This document shows positions 32,932 through 45,600 of a stretch of 64,000 nt of DNA, in pieces (the stretch's first letter is position 1; every line of letters starts with the position of its first letter). The notes beneath the pieces are model-generated. The model saw only the letters and a program-made list of their open reading frames with translations. It was not told where the DNA came from and made no database searches. Source of the DNA: Meandrina meandrites (taxonomy: Eukaryota; Cnidaria; Anthozoa; Scleractinia; Meandrinidae); NCBI GenBank assembly GCA_963693305.1, contig OY855912.1, forward strand, positions 5,422,501 through 5,486,500. Reading direction: 5' to 3'. A program made the position numbers and the translations under genes.

Positions 32932-35900
32932 ATGTCCACGTTAAACGAACCTCATGTTTACGAACAAGTTCTTTATCGCGGGAAAGGCAAAAATAAGGTA
33001 CGCTTCCGTTCTTGGTTCGTCGCATGCAATTTTGGCCGGCGCATCGTAGCCCAACTGAAAGCAACACCCACCTCTATAAAATGTGCAAATCTTGCGCACT
33101 CAACTGCGCCAGAAACATTAATAGAACCAGGGATCTTTATTTATACTAAATGTCGAGCAGACCGATGAACGACAGTTAAAAACAATGAAAAGCTATTATG
33201 TTGTGCAGTTCTGTTGTGGCGGCGTTCCATGATCAGCTGCGCTCGATCGTCGGCCATATTTTTTTTTTTTTTGACATGTGCTTGATCAGCTCGTCAATTT
33301 TCCAGTATAAAATGAATGAATTTTGTTTTTTTCTTCTTTAACAGTGGGAGCAAAGAAACGTTAGCGTAAAAAGGAGTGAAAACAACGGGAAATGTGAGTG
33401 TTTTGGTGGTGCTGTACATAATATATATTTATAGTGCTGTATGTAAGCATACATATAAGCTTGTGTATAGTAAGATAGACTTCTATTTGTAAAACATCCT
33501 GGCATAGCCTGTTAGACTGAATTCAGTTATTCGTTCGATCGTCCATAGGCTATTTGTCCCGCAGCAATCATTGTATTTTTCAGACTCTCAGGTTGTTCGA
33601 GGAAAAATCAAATCAAAAACGAAAAGGAGTCTTTTTCAAGTGACTGAAAAAAAAAAGAACACGAATGACAAGTGACATCTTGTGATTTACATATGAAAAG
33701 GGTATAGATCTTTATCAAATCACATGGTATTCCCAAGCAATTTAAAAAAATAAATGTACCGTTTTATAGACCAAGCATTTAAGTACACACCATCTTTCAG
33801 TATTTATTACATAAATTTTTTCCTTTCCTTATTGTTCGGAAACACAAGCTGGTCGTTATAACTGAGCCCTTGGCGTGAGCCTGGTTCATAATTCACTCCA
33901 GGTTTTTGTCATCACTTGTTTTGTTTTTGTTTTTATGTCCTTGACTCACCCTGTTGCATTCTTGAAGTTGGCATGTTTCAATCATGCGCAGCCACAATGC
34001 ACAATGCAATTCAGTGGAATCACCTCAAGGGGAGATAATTTATTATATATATTTTTTCCAATGGTTCTACTTTCATTGTATTTCCTACTAACAGCTGTAG
34101 TGAAGGTTTTACCAACACAAAGGAAACGCATTTCATGGAGGCGAAAGAAGCCTGAAACTTTTGAGCTATCTCCAAACAGCCATGCTATAATCCACATGAG
34201 TTCTCTCGGAGACCAAAGGAATGTAATTGGAATTCTACCACTAAGACGAGGCCCCCAACCAAGGGGACATTTTTTTACATCTGAAAGCAGAGAAGTGCTT
34301 GATAATCTCAAAGCTATCCTTACAAACTGCTGTGATGGTAAGAGATTTTTTAATAATTAAAATTAAGAGTTTGTTGTAAGGAGTCAAGAAATTAGCTAAT
34401 ATACAAACTCACTTTAGAATGTCAGTGTTCTTTGCAATTATATGAGAAGTAGCAGCCCGCAAGAATGTGATATATACAACGTTTGGCTTTGTTTTCAAAT
34501 AGGGTCAGTCAGACAAGAGTCTAGAAAAGAAAACTATGGTTGATGAAATTGTTCAAATAGAGAATAAAATAGCGTGAAAAGAAATAACGGAACCAGATGA
34601 AAGCAATGATAATTATTGTTGTTGTTTTCATGTGATTCCGTTAATATCTTTTCATGCTATTTTGTATTGAAATGACATTAATTTCTTATGAACCCTTATT
34701 AAGCGGCCAACCTCTAATAAGAGGCCAGTTGCCTTTTCCTCAAGAGTGGCCACTTCATAGGGGTTCTACTGTCATTATATTTCAACAAGATCAACCCTAA
34801 AGGAAACCGCAATGACTAAAAATATTGGCTCTCTCGCTCTGTAATTTGCATTCCTAAGTGAGACGACGGGCTTCCCTGTCTCTTTTGTAAGGAAGTCCTC
34901 CCCCCAGGATCTTGTTTTCTGGTCAGGACATTTAATATTGATTTCCAGCACGTGTGGCTACCTTGAATCATCACTGATAGCTATTTTTTCAAAAAGAACT
35001 GCATGGATTACAATTTTAGAAAAATTAATAAACCCTTTATTAAATATTCTTTCCAATTACTAGTCCGTGGGCTGACAGTTGTAACTTTAGACAATCAAAC
35101 ACCTGTTTAAGTCTTTTAATCAATATGCAAACCTGGTCAAAGTTGTTTGAATTTATAAACAGAATAACCATTTTTGTTGTTGCACCTGCCATAAGTGTTA
35201 AATAAACATCATGATAATCATTGTTCTTGCTTTCACCCACAGTTGCTTCATTTGAGGTGGATTTTGAAAAAGACCCCAAAAGCTCTGCTTCAACCAAGGC
35301 CCAGCTTCATATCTTCCGTGACAGAGTATGTTTATCAACAAACCTAGGATATGAATTTAAACTGTTAAGAGAATGGCCTATTGATTCTCTATCATGGCTT
35401 CCGACAGCACACGTAGGTGTTACCTTGATCCCATTTAGTGAAGCACAGGAAGAGGAGACACTTCTTTTAAGGACTGAAAGAGGGAACGACATTTGTGCAA
35501 AGTTAACCGAGCGGCATTGCTACCTAGCTCCTACTGGCCATCAACAATTTCAATATAATAGCAATTTGGCAGCTGGAGTACAACGGTGCGATGGCAATTC
35601 TAATATTATGTCAACTTCAAGACTAAGCAAAAGTTGCGAGTCAGTGCATCAGCTACATTTTCAACCTTTAGGCTCAAAATCTAAAACCTTTCCACTAACA
35701 AAGGCGAAACCATCATTAGGCTCAAGACAGTTGTCATCACTAAGTCGAGTACCTTCTTATTTACAAGCAAAGTCGCCACTTTCATCTGATGAAAGCATTT
35801 CTAAGAAGGAAATTGATCATCACTTCTCTGTTTCATCTTCACCAGCAAGTACAGGGCAGTGTTCAAACAGTGATAATGATGTTAATGCCCAGAAGCAACT

Positions 35901-38900
35901 GGAATTGACGGTCCATAAAGTGTGCAATGGTGTGAATGGAACTAAGGATGATGATGAATTGAGCACTGAGGAGAATCAGGGCCAAGGTGAACAACTGCCA
36001 CCACCTATTCCACAACGACAACCTCAGCACAATTCAGCAAAGGCTGAAAGTACTAAGCAAGCAATGGAAAAGTCTAATGACAATGCTAAGTATTCAGAGA
36101 GGAATTACAGTGTTGAGGACTTGACTATTCAAAGGACACGCAGCTTTCAGATTGTTGAACAACCCTTGTCTGGCCATGGTAGAAGGCAACGCTACAAAAG
36201 TGATTCATCACTCGTAACAAAGACTGCTTTCACTGAGCTTGTTCGACCAATTTGCCTAGACCTCCCATCTGCAAAGTCTGACAACCATGGTTCGTACTTG
36301 TACTTACAAAAAAGCGGAGCAACAAATACTGAGCCGTGTGAGGGTGTCTGTTCACAAAAGCAGGAAGAAGAGAATGCCTGCAGCTGTGCAGGAAGCGAGA
36401 ATGGTGTCGAGCCCTTTGAAAGCGAGCCTACAGCCATACAAAGTAGGGCTTCAACTTCAGTTTTTGTGGATGAAAAAAGCCAAGTTAAAGATGACGCAGA
36501 TAGTTCAGACAGCACTTGTCATTATGTGAACCTTCCTGAGGGCTCAAGACCAAGTTGTTATCTTTACATGAATCTTCCTGATCTAAGAAAGGCACCTAAG
36601 GAGGCTACAAGCTACGTCAATCATGTTTTCATGAGCCGTAGCATGAAAGGCATTTATGAAAATGTGCAACAGTTTTACAACGAGAAGTTTGAAACAGCTG
36701 TGTCTTCAGAAGAAGGAACATCTGCACCACCACTTCCTCCACCAGCTCTTCACCCTCGTCAGCCACCACCCAGAGTACCAAAGAGGGCATCAAAAGATCA
36801 ACAAGGAGTACAGAAGTCATTAGACAGGCCTCCTATTCACATAAGAGTACCTCTTGGGCCACCTCCTCCTCGCCCACCCAAGAAACATTTATCAGTTACA
36901 AAGGTATGTAACAAGAAAAGCCAATTAAAAAAATGCTATTTCGTTTTTTTTTAACCTCAGTTGTTCACGTAATATATCAAACACAAGGGAGAGTGTTTCA
37001 TCACATTTCCAAACACTGAGAAGAGAGTTGAAAGTACGACCCGTAGTGGAGTATTTTTGACGAACTTCGAGGTGTTTAGACATGTGATGAAACACTCTCA
37101 CGAGTGTTTGAAATATCTTTTCAATCGAAACAAAAACTACGGAAAAAACAGAGAAATAAAATCTTAAACTATGACAGTGGTTTGAAATCTGATCTTAATT
37201 AGCATAGGCTAATTAAGATCAGATTTCAAACCACCATCACGGTTCTGATTTCCTTTGTGTTAACCAGATGAATTATTAATGAGTTTGAGAAATCATGGTC
37301 AGTGTTTTTCTCAAGTCAACTTGCATACATGTACACGATTGAGCAACATGAATATGTATGAAAAATCTTCTGAACATTTCTTCAACCATTAATTTATGAT
37401 TCGTTGCTGTTAATTAGGAGGGTGTATTAAACCCCCAACAGGATGACATTCAAGTTCAGATTGCTGTTTTCGCGTCAAAAGCGGTTGCAGGTCGAGTGTG
37501 GTTTCTACGGATTGTGGTAATGAAGCATGATCCAGATGACACCACATTTAAGGTAAATAGCATATTCACTGTTTCCCATAACAGGCAGTTAACCTCAACT
37601 GACAGTTATTGAACTGGTAGATGTCAGTTGCACTGGCCTTGTCCAGGCTAGCTGTTTCATGCTACAATCTTGGACCAAACTGTTGAAACACTTGGACAAA
37701 TTTCAACTAATTTTGGTACCACAGTGCAATATTTCAGCCCACCCCCATTTCAGTGTTGTGAAAACAAAGCCTGGTGTTCAACTGCAAACCACATGAAACG
37801 ACATGTGGAGGGGGGGGGGGGGGGTAAGTCCATCACAAGTTGTGTTCCAGCATTTTTTTATGTGAATCTGTCAGTTGATCAAATTTTGCAAACTTCTTTG
37901 ACGTTCACATTGTTCAGATGTGTTGCTTCCGTTTCCAACTTGGGGATGTAAGAGAAACACTGTGAACGAAAATGATAATAAAAATAAAATGACAAATAGA
38001 ATCCAGAAATATCTGGAAACCATCCTTGTTTGCACCAGAGGTATCTCTTTGATATTTTAATTTTTCAGTTTAAACTTTTTCTGGTAGTGTTTTAAATTTT
38101 CATTGTACAATAAGAACACAAACCACTTACCTTGTGAATGGCCTCAAATCTGTTCTTTTCTCTTAGACGGTGAAGGACCGTGAAATTGCCAGTAAGTACC
38201 ACCTGATGCAGACCTACCCCTTCAGCATCTCATCAGATATTGTTGTCTCACTGAAACATCAGTGCCAGCAGTTTAAACTTACCAGTGAAGATTACCAAGT
38301 AAGTGCTAACTGTTTCTATTCAGCTGTTTATAGTCAGTGGCAATTTTAGTTAGGATTGAGCTTGAGCCAAAGAGTTTTTGTCCGGTCTCAGCCGTGGGAG
38401 ATGGTACCTTTGTGGTAAGTGCACTGGACTCCTGAGTCAGTGGTCTAGCCGGGCTCAAGCCCTGGGCAGGGGAATTGCGTTGTTTTGTTTCTTGAAACTC
38501 AACGCTCACAGTGCCTCTCGCCACCCAGGTGTACAAATGGGTAGCAGGAAATTAAATGAGCCTGGAGAGTAAAACTACAATGGTCTAGCATCCCATTCAG
38601 GCAAGAGTAGAAATACTCCTAGTTGCTTCAAGACCAGCGACAAGTGGACTGCTAAGCTTGAACATGTAATTTTTTTTATTTGGGGGGGGGGGGGGGGGGG
38701 GGCTGTAGACTCACTAAGTAAATGTTTTTGTCAGTAAGAATGAATGAAAGCATATTGAGATGTTGTTATGCATACCAACCTTGTGTTTATTAAGGGTAAA
38801 GAGGGACTAAGTACTTGCACAATGAATTCATGCAGTCTGGAAAATATGGAAAAGGATGATTTGTAATGACTAGTTTTCAAGAGCTGAATTAAGTGTGGAC

Positions 38901-40140
38901 CATGAAGTTTACAATTATCAGTGGTCTCAAAGTTTGGTTCACACCATACTTTTGTACATAGTTATGTACAGTATGTCTGTGTTAGGGGTTGTCTGACTTA
39001 AGAATTCATTTTTTTTGTTCTGTTCTGCATTCCTATCAACAGGAGGTTGAATATAACATTATTGGGAATCTTGTGCATGGTTTTTGGTTTGTTATTGAGT
39101 TCCATTTGGAACACATGGGCAGTGACACAGATCAGTTTGTGGGGAATGTCTGCGTAGAACCCAAAAATCTCCCTGCTGGTGAAAAGTGCCCAGTAAACAA
39201 GAGAGTTAATCTTGGCATCACTGAAGATTTCAACCTGAAGGTAAGTCATCACGGATCATTGGAAATTGTGTGTTATCTCCACATCTAATGTACTAAAGAT
39301 AAAATCATATTACATTACAGCTGATTTCAGTGTTAGTGTGTAGACCAGCGATTTTCAAAATGTCATTTGACCGTTGATCGTTCGCCAAGTGTACTGGTGA
39401 TAAATAAATTTTATTTGGACTCGGCCACAACTGTTTACAGTATTTTTGACTGGCGCAGATTGAACCCTTATGCAGTTAAATTGTCAGAAATGGCTTGGCT
39501 TTGCTTAACCATCAGAATAAAACTCCATAAAAGCAAAAGGTACAATAATTTTATGCTCAGCGACCCGTAAACCTGTTCATGTGGCATGACTGTTGTCTGG
39601 CTGTCTTGGCTTCGTATAAGTTTCATCTGCTTGACAAATGCAGTATGCTTGAAATGGAAGTTGATGGTTCCCAAAATTGTTAAAAAGCCTTTGCCATATA
39701 TTAAAACAAAATCTTTACAATAGTAATAATATATGTTTCTTTGAATTTCTGACTTTTTGTATGATATTCAATTTTAGCAAAACAGTGGCTGTGATCAACA
39801 TGGAAATCCCTACATGCAGGGAAGCCAGGCTTGCAAACCAGTAATTCCAGATTATGCAAAGCAGAAGGAAATTTGCTCAAAACTAGACATTACCATGTAC
39901 TCAGGAAACAACTGGAGAGATGTTGCTGGCAAGCTGGGCTTTGACACGCAAGAAATAAAGATCATAGATGATAAGGCCCGGAGATGCCCCAACTTTTCAC
40001 CAATGGAGAATGTTCTCACCACATGGGAACAGAGGGATCCAGGATGCAGTTTAGATAGACTTGTTAACATTTTACGAGACATTCAACGCCTTGATGTTGT
40101 CAGTGATCTTGGTTTTCCTGTGGACTTGGAAAGCTCCTAA
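32932..40140 (+). CDS. PTB-UPA-death domain adaptor with Grb2-type tyrosine motifs
   Basis: Eight exons: 32932-32997, 33345-33393, 34095-34337, 35243-36903, 37418-37552, 38169-38298 (edges within a few bases), 39043-39240 and 39778-40140. They join to about 948 residues. The start has a strong context (GCCGCCATGT). Residues 8-115 look PH-like (VYEQVLYRGKGKNKW). Residues 120-215 fit an IRS/DOK-type PTB domain (LHIFRDRVCL, WPIDSLSW, TERGNDICAKL). A disordered part follows with Y547VNL, Y561MNL, Y577VNH and Y591ENV, all Grb2-SH2-type YxN motifs, and proline-rich SH3 ligands (PPPRPPKK). Residues 674-828 resemble the UPA domain of UNC5/PIDD/ankyrins (IVVSLKHQ, YQEVEYNIIGN, FVIEFHLE). The last exon is a death domain (GNNWRDVAGKLGF, LVNILRDI). 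It is likely a cytoplasmic adaptor linking tyrosine kinase signals to death-domain assemblies. No transmembrane segment or ZU5 was seen. Confidence 0.85.
34550..34672. repeat. Inverted repeat in adaptor intron 3
   Basis: AAATAGCGTGAAAAGAAATA with AACGGAA is mirrored by TTCCGTTAATATCTTTTCAT with GCTATTT. A small hairpin MITE. Confidence 0.5.
36972..37120. repeat. Inverted repeat in adaptor intron 4
   Basis: GAGAGTGTTTCATCACAT near the left is mirrored by ATGTGATGAAACACTCTC near the right, with CAAACAC / GTGTTTG outside. Likely a MITE of about 150 bp. Confidence 0.55.
37177..37234. repeat. Perfect 27-bp-arm hairpin in adaptor intron 4
   Basis: Arms GTGGTTTGAAATCTGATC plus TTAATTAGC and their exact mirror enclose a loop of about four bases. 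It would form a strong cruciform or RNA hairpin. Confidence 0.85.
38390..38670 (+). mobile_element. tRNA-derived SINE-like element in adaptor intron 6
   Basis: The tRNA-like head carries CTCCTGAGTCAGTGGTCTAG and a B-box-like GGGCTCAAGCCCTGG. The body has GTGCCTCTCGCCACCCAGGT, then GGTCTAGCATCCCATTCAGG, followed by T-rich text. The same blocks occur inverted at 47470-47690, so it belongs to an interspersed family. Confidence 0.6.
38682..38702 (+). repeat. Poly-G tract (21 G)
   Basis: Pure G run following a T-rich stretch in adaptor intron 6, just after the SINE-like element. Confidence 0.9.
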
Positions 40141-40439
40141 ATGTACTCATAAAAATAATGTTTTACAATCTTAAATCCAGAATTCCCTTGCTGTTGTACC
40201 TGGTGCACGATAACCTAGGGATGAGAGGTCATCCGGCTCACTGGCAGGCTAGCAAATTTAAACCTGACAGCAGAGTTGTACTTTAAGATGTATGTGATGT
40301 GTTTGCCTACTTGGAAGTCCATATTTATTGTATTTATGGACGTCTTAACAATTTTTAACTTTTTAGTTCTGTACATATTGGTCTGTTATTCACGTGACTC
40401 CTTTAATCTATTGTTTAGGATCTCCCAAATACCAAGTGA

Positions 40440-40616
40440 ATCGTATAGTGTGATGGCATGCATGTCCAGGTGAGAGTAGTTTTGAAAAGAACTGTTGTTG
40501 GTGACTTTCACCTGGACGATCGATCACACTATACAAACTGCTGATACTCCAGGATTGAAACCATTTACTACAATACCAAGTAAAGTTGTACTGATTTTTA
40601 AATCAGTACAACTTTA
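40440..40616. repeat. Two hairpins after the adaptor gene
   Basis: GTATAGTGTGATGGCATGCA with GTCCAGGTGA is partly mirrored by TCACCTGGACGATCGATCAC with ACTATAC up to about 40535. Next, AAGTTGTACTGATTT is mirrored at 40578-40616. They may sit in the 3' end of the adaptor transcript. Confidence 0.6.
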
Positions 40617-40672
40617 AAAATGGCTATGATCATATTTTTAAACTTCTGCATAAAGATTCCCAAAATACTTTG

Positions 40673-41072
40673 AAAATCGCCAAACTGTGGAATAGGGCCG
40701 GATTTTCGCTGCTACCCTGCCCACTTTTGTTGACAAAATCCAGAAATTCCTGTGGTTTGTACGCTGTGTCTCTGCCGCCACTGTTGTTTACTGTCATTCA
40801 TTTGAACTGCACTTTTTCGCACCAAATTGTAAACTCAAGACAAGAATTTTGACACCACTGCTTGAAAAAAGTAGCAAACACTTCTTTTTACCAAACTTTT
40901 ATTGAATTTTTCTTCTACCGACAGTTTATTCCACGCTTTATTCAACAACAATACTAATGTTATTAGTGTGCTGTGAATTATACGCGACAAGGCGACAGTT
41001 GGAATTCACCAATGAAAGTGGGTGGGGCAGCAACACGAAAATCCGGGCCTATTCCACAGTACGGTGATTTTT
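40673..41072. mobile_element. TIR element, 400 bp
   Basis: Left AAAATCGCCAAACTGTGGAA followed by TAGGGCCGGATTTTCG. The right end is its inverse (CGAAAATCCGGGCCTATTCC, then ACAGTACGGTGATTTT). Inner GCCCACTTT / AAAGTGGGTGG is also inverted. No coding content. Confidence 0.75.
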
Positions 41073-41846
41073 GTAGTACTGCTAGTCAAAATTTTTAAGC
41101 TTTATAAAACTAAACTAATAGTGTAAATTTACAAATAATATTATATGAAGATAAATCAATAAAAAGTAATGCAAACTTAGTTAGGTTTTAAAACTAATAA
41201 ATTATACAGCAGTAGAACAATAATAGTAAAAGTGTCTCATAATGGGACTGTGTTTAAGTGTTCCCTAATGGGAAGTGTTTTCTTACTTAAGGTAAAAAAG
41301 GTAATGTATATATTTTCTTAATGTTTGTCCAGAATGGTCCAGAGCTCATTGTCTCCCTATGGGAGGCATCCCACAGTAGAAGTGGACTTGCAATAGTTTC
41401 ATAACAGAGTGAATTACAGGTTGATACTAAATTTTCTTAGGACTGCAGAGTTTGCTTTTTAAATGCAGTCTGAATTGTATTACTGGTAACAGAACTACAA
41501 CTACATGTAGACTCCAGAGTTACTATTTAACAAGTGTTTTCACCGGAAACAACAAAACCCTTTTGCATGAACATACAGAATCTTTGTTCTGTATTGGTTA
41601 ATGTTTGAATAAAAACTATTGGTTTGTGTGTCTTCTAATTGTGATTCTGAAGCTGTTTGTTGAAGGGCGTACAATCATGGCCAAAATCTTGGCACAACTG
41701 TTGTTTTCTCGCGTGAATTTGGGTTCAAATGTCATGATTCCTCCTCATTCTATTAACCCAGACCCCAAAAATGTTGTGTGGCTTAAAGAGAACAATGCCT
41801 TGTATTGCCACCATTTTTGGAACATTTTTCCTTTTCTTTTTCTTTT

Positions 41847-41877
<31 letters not shown>

Positions 41878-42690
41878 CAAGGATCCCTGTTAGCATTCAT
41901 CACAATTGACATGTTGGAAGTCGTGTCTCAAGTGCAGGAACAACACAGTACAGAGGCTACAGTCTCTAGAATTTTGACACCATACATGACAATTAGTGCC
42001 GTTTCACACCCTTGGTTATGTGTTGCGAACATTTCCATAGGTGCTGTCTTGAGCATTTCAACAATCATTTTTGGACTGAATATTACACTTCAACCCAAAA
42101 TTAAGAAATTACCCTCAATCTACCCTAAAAAAGCCTCACGCCATAGAATTAATAACAATGTGTTTACCTTAAATTTGTCAGAGATATATTTGGAACTCAC
42201 TTTACCAAAAACAAGCAACACAAATAAACAATCTTCCAACAAGTGTTTGGATGTTAAAAGTACATTTTCTCTGGTGACTGCTCGACATGGTAACAGTGAC
42301 TCACAGTTTTAATTAACTATTCACAACTTCTGGGATCTTCAAAATCCGCAAAGTTATGTTAAGGACAAATCGAACAAATAAGACAGTCCAAGAGAGTTAA
42401 GCTTGAATTTGTGGCTGCCAAGTCATGTTGACTTCAGTTTTATTTAATTTTAACCTGCTTGAATTTTGATGTTCACTGAAAAAAGCAAGTAGACCATTCT
42501 TTAAATCTTGTTGACTCCATTGATTTGGCCTTGAGACCACTGCCACTTGTCCAATCCATTACATTCGCTAGTGGGAATGGTGATATACCAGCAGAAGGTT
42601 CACTGTTAGTAAAAAAAAATTGCCAGGGTTCTTTCATCGCTAACGGCTTAAATGAGACCCAATGAAGTGCTTGTCTGCTGGATATCCTTG
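41073..42690. other. Spacer between convergent genes
   Basis: No supported gene. A T14 run followed by 21 G (41843-41877) sits inside a misleading 235-codon open frame. This region probably contains the 3' ends of both the adaptor and COQ7 transcripts. Confidence 0.4.
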
Positions 42691-45600
42691 CTATATCCTT
42701 TCTGATAACCAAATGGCAGCTTTACAGCCTGTCTGTATGACTGTTGTCAATGCTTGATACATTGGTGCCTAGTAAACAAAAAATGTTAAGGTGGCTCAAA
42801 ATAGTTTAGACCATACTGTTACAGCTCACTCACTCACTCATGCCCTTTATGCCTAAGTGGCATGTAGGGCAGCAACGTGCTCCCTCCACATCTGGCGGTC
42901 TACAGCAGAAACTCATTTATGGGTTGAAACATGTAATGCACCTTCATGGCATTTGAACATTCAGTTTTGCCAAGTACCACATTTTGGAAACACAAAGGGT
43001 TTGTACATGAATGCTTAATACACATAAATTATGACACACACATCAACATTTTTGTTTTTGTTGAATTCTGAACTAAATTCTGTAAATTTCTTACAGAAAC
43101 CAAAGAAATTCATTAATACCAACTGAAGGGAAGTTCTCCAGACTACTGAATGACAATGAAACAAAAGAATTCAACCAAGCTTGTTCAAAAACAAGATAAT
43201 TACGCCATGAAGCATGAGCTTGTACACGCTGTGAATTTAATCAAATATTGCAATTTTGATTGCTTAATTTGTTTCTCACAATTTCCCAAAATGTGCAAAC
43301 ACTTTGTACAATATGAGTCACAGGGAGTTACATGTTTCAACCCTTATGGGTTTCTGATTACAGCTAGCCCAATGAAAACTGACATCAAAATCTGTTGCCA
43401 TGGCAATGTCAAATGAGGTCAAAGACCCTATATTTTGCCAAAGTTTAAATTTATTTTTGATGCATTTTTGTTTAATTGACAAAAGAAACATTTTTACAAA
43501 GTTTTAAAAAATCTGTCAATGTAAACATAGGTAGCTCTGAACCTGATTGACAGATTTTAAAAACAATTGCAGAAATCTTTCTTTTGTCAATTGAAACCAG
43601 ATGGCACTTCAAGCCTGATATAATATCAAATTTTGATTGCCTTGGAAATAGAATTGTACAGAGTTCAGTTATGCTAAATCACACACCTTCCTACAAATTG
43701 GATTTGTAAACTGGTAATGCAGATGCATGAAATTATATTTCTCTTTTAAATTTCAATTCTGAGAGTTTGCAAAATAACTTCCTCAAGTTTGTTTCAAAGG
43801 GCCGTACCTTATCCGCATCATGTTCTTCGCCAATATGAAGGTGTTCCATTTCATCATCACGGAACTTTTTTATTGTCTAGAAGGAAGGAAGGAAAACCAC
43901 AAAGAAATAAAAAAATACCTTACACTGACAACTAAATGACAATTTTGCGGGATTTTATCATGCTGTCAAAATGTCAGTACTTTTGACTTACATCTAATAA
44001 TTCTTTAGTTTCTTCTGTTACACCCTCAGATGACAAAAGTTCCCTCAGCTGACTGAAATAAAAAAAAGACAGCTAATGAAATTTCTAGTTGAAGAGATGG
44101 CTTCCTATACCTGATCAACTGACAATGATGAGAATGCATACATACATGCATACATACTTTATTCAAGATACACAAGTACAATAAGAAGAAAATAAGGAAA
44201 GACAAAAATATGAAAAGGCATCTTGAAAAGGAAGTTAGGAGGTCAGCCCTTTTTTCGGTAAATTAAAAATATAAACTGGACATCCGTTAGCCTGTGCGGG
44301 ACTGCTGTACACAGGCTAGACATCCATATATGATGCACAGTTTGAAAGGTGTTGATCAGTTTATCTCATGAATCACAGTAATCAGGGTTCATACAAAAAA
44401 TCGTAACCATTTTTCCAGGACTTTTCAAGGACTATTCAAGGACCAAATTGAATTTTCAAGGACCCCCTACCAGGGAGGTAATTTAACAGATGGTATATAA
44501 ATGCTGTAAATGTGTTTGCTCCATCTCCTTCTCTACATTCTTGATGGTATATAAATGCTATAAATGTGTTTGCTCCATCTCCTTCTCTACATTCTTGTCT
44601 TTTCTCGTTATTGGCCGCTTTTACACCCGTGTTTTATAGTTTGAAGGTGCTTTACACAGGAAAAGAATACCATAGTCTATGCAAAGCAATTTGGTTTCGA
44701 CGCCACTATTTTTAAAGTTGAAGAAAATTCAAGGACTTTTCAAGGACTTACACAGAAATTCAAGGACTTTTCAAGGAAAAATGGAATTCAAGGACTTTTC
44801 AAGGACCCCCCCTAAAATTCAAGGACTTTTCAAGACTGTGCGAACCCTGGTAATTATGGTGACAGCCAACAGACCTTGAAAAATAGAAACAAACAAAATG
44901 GATCGAAATCTACCAATCACAAACAACAGACATGACCTTTTGACCCAGCTGAAGTGAATTTCTGTTTCCCGAGAGGTCCGCTTAGATGATTGCTGGCAGT
45001 GAAAAATGTAAACCATTGGTTGAGGTTTGAATTTCAGCGTCTTTCCAGGTTTCTGAATTGACTGTGTTCTCCATGGCATAGGCATGTACAGCTCTGTTAC
45101 AGTGAAATTAATTCACCTGGGGCCACCCAACAATTTTTAGCCAATCACAAGGAAAGCTCAGAACAAAAGAATAAGAGTTCGTTGATCAGCAGTTAAATTT
45201 GCCCCTTACTGTGATTGGTCTGCTGATGAAGGAAGCCCAATTCATTTGTTCTAAACTGGTCTTGTGATGTTGGATGGCCCCGGTTGAATTTATTTCACTG
45301 TAAATAGTAATTACTAATAAATTTGTTGCAATGCTCACTTGTCATAATGTTCACTGATCACGTCCTCCACAGCTACGGTGCATGCCATGGCAGCTTCCTT
45401 CCCCAGCAGTGCTGTCCCTGCACCTACGGCATTGAGATTCAGATGAATAAGACAGAGATGACACAGATATGTTACAAGATGAATAGCATTTTAACAAGCT
45501 CTGCAGTTTTGTTACCTGTAAAAACAACTGAATAAGCGATTTGTGATTCAACTACTTTTATTTTTTACGACCTTTTTCCCTCGATCTGAAGTTCAACATT

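Noticed and set aside
41605..42312. 235-codon open frame with a poly-Gly stretch
   Set aside because: It runs through T14-G21 simple sequence; neither half resembles a protein family, and no splice context.
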